A stretch of 64,000 nucleotides of DNA from contig NZ_QTJU01000016.1 in assembly GCF_003412455.1 (NCBI RefSeq), forward strand, positions 1 to 64,000. The letters run 5' to 3'. This stretch comes from Deminuibacter soli. GTDB lineage: Bacteria; Bacteroidota; Bacteroidia; Chitinophagales; Chitinophagaceae. Shown one piece after another: positions 59,858 through 64,000 of this stretch. The notes beneath the pieces were generated by a model. That model was not told the origin of the DNA. It saw nothing but the letters and a program-made list of their open reading frames with translations, and did no database searches. The position numbers were made by a program, and so were the translations under genes. The first letter of the stretch is position 1; each line of letters begins with the position of its first letter.

Positions 59858-61672
59858 ATGCGCCTTGTACTCCGTTTTTTTGTAACCGCCGCCTGTTTAC
59901 TGGCTATTACAGCCGGTATTACGGTGCAACAAAAGTCTGCCGCGGTAGAGCGCGTGGAGGCATATGTTACGGAGCAATCGCACGGCTTTGCCGCGGCTGC
60001 CCGGCAGCTGCATGCAGCAATCGCGGCAATGAACGGGAGCAGGGCATCTGTTGTGCAGGCGCAGCAGGCTTTGTACAACTGCAGGCTGCATTACCAGCGC
60101 ATCGGTTTTTTTCTGCAGTATTTTTTCAGCAGCGCAGCCAGTGAATTTGACATGCCTGCGAAATACGAAATTGAAGAACCTTATATGGAGTACCAGCACC
60201 CGGTGGGCATGCAGGTAATAGAAGCAGGATTGTTTGATAAAAAACCGCTGGCACAAAAACAGGATTTACTGCAACAGGCTGCACTGATTGAACAATCTGC
60301 TGCAGACTTACCTTCCCTGCTTTATCAATTCACCGCAACAGATGCGCAGCTACTCGAAAGCATACGGCTGGAGGTAATACGTATAATGACGTTGCATATT
60401 ACCGGCTATAATGCACCCTTGCTCAAAAGCGGTGTTGCTGAAGCAAGGGAAGCATTGAGTGCACTGCAGTATACTTTACAGCCTTATCTTGAAGCGCAAC
60501 CTGCCGGCAAAACAGCAGCGTGTATCGGATCTGCTTTGCAATACCTGCAACAGCACGCAGATTTCGATTCGTTTAACCGGCTTGTTTTTCTGCGCAGCTA
60601 CGCACTTCCGCTGCAACAACAAATTGGTTTGCTTGCCGGTTCTCTGCATACACATATCCAAACAGCCACCGTATTAAACTATGATGCAGCCGGTTTATTC
60701 AGCAACAATGCTTTTCGTATGCAGGCATTTCCCGGCGGGGCAGATAGTGTAACCGAAACGCTGGTGCGGCTTGGTAAACAATTGTTTTACGATACACGGT
60801 TATCAGGTAACAATAGCCGAAGTTGCGCTACCTGTCACCAGCCGGATAAATATTTTACCGATGCCTTGCCGCAGAGCAAGCCCATGAGTGCGCGTTATCA
60901 CATTAGCCGCAACGCACCAACACTGTTATATGGCAGCTACCAGTTTGCTTTTTTCTGGGAAGGCCGTGCTGCATCGCCGGTGCAGCAAATTGCTGCTGTG
61001 GTAACCAATGCAGCAGAGATGCAGGGTGATACCTCGCAGGTGGTACGGGTGCTGCAGTGTGATACTGTTTACAGGCATGCATTTGCCAATGTCTTTTCGC
61101 AAACAAAACAATGCTTCAGCTTTCAGCAAATAGCAGAAGCAATTACGGCCTACCTGCAAAGCCTGCATCCGTTTACTTCGCCGTACGACCGGTTTATGCA
61201 GGGAGATACGGCAGCATTAACTGCTTTGCAGCAAACAGGCGGCAATTTATTTATGGGTAAGGCACAATGCGGTACCTGCCATTTTACGCCGCTGTTTAAC
61301 GGGTTAACACCGCCTTATTACAACAGAACGGAGTTTGAAGTGCTGGGTGTGCCGCAAAACAACACAGCAGCGCAACTGCATATTGACAAGGATAGCGGCC
61401 GTTATAAAGTACTGCCCATCCCGTTTTACCTGCATGCATTTAAAACGCCTACCGTACGCAACAGTGCTGTTACTGCGCCGTATATGCACAACGGTGTGTA
61501 TAAAACGCTGGATGAGGTGATGGATTTTTACAATGCCGGCGGCGGTGCCGGTAAAGGAATAGTGGTAAGCAATCAAACGCTGGGCACAACGACGCTGCAA
61601 TTAACCGTGGGGGAACAAAAGGCAGTGATTGCTTTTCTGCAATCATTAACGGATATACAACCAACCCGCTGA
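59858..61672 (+). CDS. Di-haem cytochrome c peroxidase / MauG-like with N-terminal imelysin-like region
   Basis: This encodes 604 residues. An N-terminal hydrophobic signal is followed by about 260 helical residues (HPVGMQVIEAGLFDKKPL) resembling the imelysin-like extension seen in Bacteroidota peroxidases. The C-terminal CCP domain has two c-type haem sites, CATCH (323-327) and CGTCH (471-475), plus SRNAPTLLYGSYQFAFFWEG and FKTPTVRNSAVTAPYMHNG, which carries a possible distal Met ligand. It reduces H2O2 or oxidises a protein partner in the periplasm. It is probably co-transcribed with the phosphatase gene. Confidence 0.9.
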   Translation: MRLVLRFFVTAACLLAITAGITVQQKSAAVERVEAYVTEQSHGFAAAARQLHAAIAAMNGSRASVVQAQQALYNCRLHYQRIGFFLQYFFSSAASEFDMPAKYEIEEPYMEYQHPVGMQVIEAGLFDKKPLAQKQDLLQQAALIEQSAADLPSLLYQFTATDAQLLESIRLEVIRIMTLHITGYNAPLLKSGVAEAREALSALQYTLQPYLEAQPAGKTAACIGSALQYLQQHADFDSFNRLVFLRSYALPLQQQIGLLAGSLHTHIQTATVLNYDAAGLFSNNAFRMQAFPGGADSVTETLVRLGKQLFYDTRLSGNNSRSCATCHQPDKYFTDALPQSKPMSARYHISRNAPTLLYGSYQFAFFWEGRAASPVQQIAAVVTNAAEMQGDTSQVVRVLQCDTVYRHAFANVFSQTKQCFSFQQIAEAITAYLQSLHPFTSPYDRFMQGDTAALTALQQTGGNLFMGKAQCGTCHFTPLFNGLTPPYYNRTEFEVLGVPQNNTAAQLHIDKDSGRYKVLPIPFYLHAFKTPTVRNSAVTAPYMHNGVYKTLDEVMDFYNAGGGAGKGIVVSNQTLGTTTLQLTVGEQKAVIAFLQSLTDIQPTR

Positions 61673-61690
61673 AAGCTTGGTATAAAATGC

Positions 61691-61711
61691 AACCGTGCTA
61701 AAAGCACGGTT
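61691..61711. terminator. Hairpin after the peroxidase gene
   Basis: AACCGTGCT / AGCACGGTT is a perfect 9-bp stem with an AAA loop. No T-tract follows, so termination is uncertain. Confidence 0.45.
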
Positions 61712-61825
61712 CAGGCGCCCGGTGTGATAAATACCCGTGCGCCGTGTGAAAAATAACACGTGAAATAAAGCCGGTCGCGGTTAGGTTTACAGCCGTTTAT
61801 ACAATTTCACTTAAAAGCCAGTCAA

Positions 61826-63046
61826 ATGGAGCCGAGTATTGCGATTATAGGTGGGGGAGTTGCCGGTTTGCTTACTGCTGTTGCCTTGCAGCGCAAAGGA
61901 ATTGAAGCCACTGTATTTGAACAGCAACCTGCCGGTTTGCTGCACAACTGCATAACACTGCGTACCACGGCCATTGACCGGCTGCACCAGCTGGGTGTTT
62001 TACGGCCGTTGCTTCCTTATATCACCACCATTAATTATACCGAAACCTATACTGCACAAGGTTTTTTGCGTTCCAGGCGAACTGTTACCGGTAAAACCTT
62101 TGTGCTGGAGCAGCAATTCCTGCAACAGGTGTTGCGCCAGTCGCTGCAGCCCGGGCAGTTGCAAACAGGCAAACAATGTGTGCACATTAACCGTATCAGC
62201 GGCAAACCCGCTTCGCTTTATTTTACAGATGGCAGTTATGCGGCGGCAGGTGCGGTTATTGGGGCAGACGGGTTGAATTCTTTTGTACGCAAAAACTATT
62301 TCACCGGCAATGCCTCCCTGTATGCAGGCTATGTTTGCTGGAAAGGGTATGCCGAAATGCCCAATAGCTTTTTTGTACCAGGCACCAATTATTGTTTTGA
62401 ACAAAACGACTGGTATTTTAAAGTAACTGTATTGCCCGGCAACAAGCTGCACTGGCAGGCTGTTGCTGCTGTGGCCGAAGCAGCCGCAAGCGGACTGGAT
62501 GCATCGTGCCACCATGTGCTGGCTTATTTTGGCAACTGGTGCCCGGAGGTAAAAGCAGTGATTGCCGCAACAGCAGGCGAGTGCATAAAGCTTTGCGATT
62601 ACTGTTACCCGCAGGAAGTGAAAAACATTGTGCAGTACCCGCTTGCATTGTCGGGCGATGCGGCACATCCCATGCTGCAGCAGCAGGACTGTATGGGTGT
62701 AACCCAGGCCATTGAAGATGCCGTATGCCTGCAATATATGATTGCCCGTTATGGCATAACCAGCAAAGCCTTTGCCGGTTATGAAAAGAGCAGGGTTGGG
62801 CAATGCAGGCGCAGCATAGGCTTGCAGAAAATAAAAAATGCCGAAACAAAAGTTTATTCTTCCATACGAACCGTGCTGGAACGCGTATGGCGTCCCGGCA
62901 TGGTATTCCACGAAACCATAGAGTATGATTGTGAAAGCCGCTCTGCCGCACGTGCCACCCGGCAGCCTGCCGGCGGCGCGCGTAATACAGGCCATCTCCC
63001 CGGCCACCTGCAACAGGATGCACGGCCTGTGCAGTGGCTGCAATAA
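61826..63046 (+). CDS. FAD-dependent monooxygenase (PHBH fold)
   Basis: The 406-residue protein has the ADP-binding motif IAIIGGGVAGLLTAVALQRKG at the N-terminus (GxGxxG), a second FAD region GAVIGADGLNSFVRK (DG motif) and LALSGDAAHPM (GD motif). It resembles salicylate- or kynurenine-hydroxylase-like aromatic hydroxylases that use NAD(P)H, FAD and O2. After GDAAHPM the usual Pro and GQG loop reads LQQQDCMGVTQAIEDA, which is atypical. The C-terminal 30 residues are low-complexity Ala/Arg/Gly. It is monocistronic and convergent with the next gene at 6 bp. Confidence 0.85.
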   Translation: MEPSIAIIGGGVAGLLTAVALQRKGIEATVFEQQPAGLLHNCITLRTTAIDRLHQLGVLRPLLPYITTINYTETYTAQGFLRSRRTVTGKTFVLEQQFLQQVLRQSLQPGQLQTGKQCVHINRISGKPASLYFTDGSYAAAGAVIGADGLNSFVRKNYFTGNASLYAGYVCWKGYAEMPNSFFVPGTNYCFEQNDWYFKVTVLPGNKLHWQAVAAVAEAAASGLDASCHHVLAYFGNWCPEVKAVIAATAGECIKLCDYCYPQEVKNIVQYPLALSGDAAHPMLQQQDCMGVTQAIEDAVCLQYMIARYGITSKAFAGYEKSRVGQCRRSIGLQKIKNAETKVYSSIRTVLERVWRPGMVFHETIEYDCESRSAARATRQPAGGARNTGHLPGHLQQDARPVQWLQ

Positions 63047-63052
63047 ATTTCC

Positions 63053-63880
63053 TTACTGTTTGATGTATTCAAAACTGGCGAACTTTACGCCATTCACATA
63101 TTGTGTAATCGCAAATCCTTCTTTGTTCTTCTCGTAAGTAAAATTTACAGGTGTGGATGCTGCTCCCGCTATTCCGCTGGTGGTATCTACCGCAGCCGCT
63201 GAAGTGGCTTTGAACGCATAGGTTTTCCCGTTAACATAATTGCGGCCCATGGTGTTTGCCTGGTCTCCCGGGTTTTCCGTAAAAATGCCTTCCGGTAACA
63301 GCTGTACCGTTGTGTCGTAGCTGAAATATTGTTGAGCCGACGCTTTGCCCGATAGCGTGTACCGGGTTACGGTAGTAATAAGATTATCGTTGTAGCTGAA
63401 TTGCTCCCTGCGGGTGGCAGTATCAAAACTGGTATTTTGAAATGCCTGTAGTACCGGCCTGTCGTTATTGTATGTGAAGCTGGTTACATAAATACCGGTG
63501 ATGGTGTATTGGTGTAACCGGTTTTTATCATCAAAAACATACACACCGTCTGCTGTACCGCTGTTTTGGCGGTAGGCGATGTGTTTGGCATCATCATAAG
63601 TGTAGGTGAAAAACACGTTGGTGCCGCCCGGTGCAATACGGGTAAATGCGGTTACACGGCCTTGTTTATCGTAGGCAAACGTATCGGTATTGGTAATGCC
63701 GCCACTGCCGTTGTAGATAATTTCTTTCTTCAGCAGGGTGTTGAATTTGCTGCTGTCTGTGCCCGCAGGTGCCGTAGTATCAGGGCCTGCAGTGGATGGC
63801 GTTGTAGGGTCCGGCGGATTGTTCTTTTTACAGGCACTCAAAAACAGTGTAAGCAATACGATCCAGGCAAATGGTTTCAT
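63053..63880 (-). CDS. Lipoprotein with YD-like repeats (DUF4595-like)
   Basis: The 275-residue protein has lipoprotein signal LLTLFLSACKKNNPPD (acylated Cys17) followed by a Thr/Pro/Asp-rich linker (about 20-45) and beta-strand repeats of the type DTFAYDKQGRVTAFTRI, YVFDDKNRLHQYTITG and REQFSYNDNLITTVTRY. These resemble RHS/YD units and the DUF4595 family. It is probably a periplasmic or surface protein of unknown role. It is convergent with the monooxygenase. The final 120 bp of the window hold nothing recognised. Confidence 0.8.
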   Translation of the reverse strand: MKPFAWIVLLTLFLSACKKNNPPDPTTPSTAGPDTTAPAGTDSSKFNTLLKKEIIYNGSGGITNTDTFAYDKQGRVTAFTRIAPGGTNVFFTYTYDDAKHIAYRQNSGTADGVYVFDDKNRLHQYTITGIYVTSFTYNNDRPVLQAFQNTSFDTATRREQFSYNDNLITTVTRYTLSGKASAQQYFSYDTTVQLLPEGIFTENPGDQANTMGRNYVNGKTYAFKATSAAAVDTTSGIAGAASTPVNFTYEKNKEGFAITQYVNGVKFASFEYIKQ

Positions 63881-64000
63881 GCAGGTTCAGTTAACAGGGT
63901 AAAACAATACTGTAAAACTGCACCAGCCTATGCAGGCGGAATAGTAAAAAAGCGACAATCAATATAGTGGGTTACCTGTAATGATCAAACTTGTAATGGC

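Noticed and set aside
62000-63043. 347-codon open frame on the minus strand opposite the FAD monooxygenase
   Set aside because: The plus strand encodes a clear FAD-binding protein with family motifs. The antisense frame is Cys/His-rich and low-complexity with no recognisable domain.

Overview
The window comes from a Bacteroidota genome, most likely class Chitinophagia (Chitinophagaceae-like). The evidence is a full-length SprA (type IX secretion/gliding), an ECF sigma / FecR (DUF4974) / SusC / SusD cassette, several roughly 800-residue FtsX/MacB-type permeases, promoter -7 elements of the Bacteroidota TAnnTTTG type, almost no Shine-Dalgarno sequences, and futalosine-type menaquinone genes. 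No rRNA, tRNA, CRISPR array or intact transposase was seen. The genus assignment is inference.

Layout. 1-10.9 kb is mostly housekeeping: a small secreted repeat protein, ribosomal protein S1 (rpsA), a photolyase, mqnB-mqnD, two tandem PTPS-type pterin synthases followed by GTP cyclohydrolase I (folE), fabD, a GNAT acetyltransferase, a DUF2147 protein and fabH. 10.9-18.8 kb holds ruvA and the very large sprA. 18.9-29.7 kb carries a methyltransferase, a polytopic membrane protein, a tight three-gene operon (papain-like protease, periplasmic thioredoxin, DUF4442 protein) and a thioester-containing alpha-2-macroglobulin lipoprotein. 30-35.7 kb is accessory. It has a LamG-like secreted protein facing a membrane-anchored sensor, a small secreted protein, and an AT-richer two-gene module (DUF6978 plus DUF1828/DUF1829) closed by a perfect 22-bp terminator palindrome. 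35.8-47.1 kb has four MacB/FtsX-like permeases in two convergent pairs with no ATPase gene, plus the C-terminal scar of a fifth. 47.4-49.5 kb holds small unknown proteins and an Asp/Glu racemase. 49.7-61.7 kb holds a YceI protein and then an ECF sigma, FecR, SusC, SusD, EEP-family phosphoesterase, purple-acid-phosphatase-like enzyme and di-haem peroxidase. This reads as a TonB-dependent nutrient-uptake locus aimed at phosphoesters rather than glycans, since no glycoside hydrolase is present. The end has an FAD monooxygenase and a lipoprotein.

Non-coding structure is unusually rich. At least four families of short 7- or 8-bp-periodic arrays sit in intergenic spaces, often starting at or just after a stop codon. 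Four copies of a palindrome with the conserved centre GTGTCCTCAC (or a close variant) but differing stems each lie next to a rho-independent terminator. These composite 3' intergenic modules and the DUF6978/DUF1828 pair are the least explained parts of the window. All family names are from memory of sequence motifs; no database was searched.
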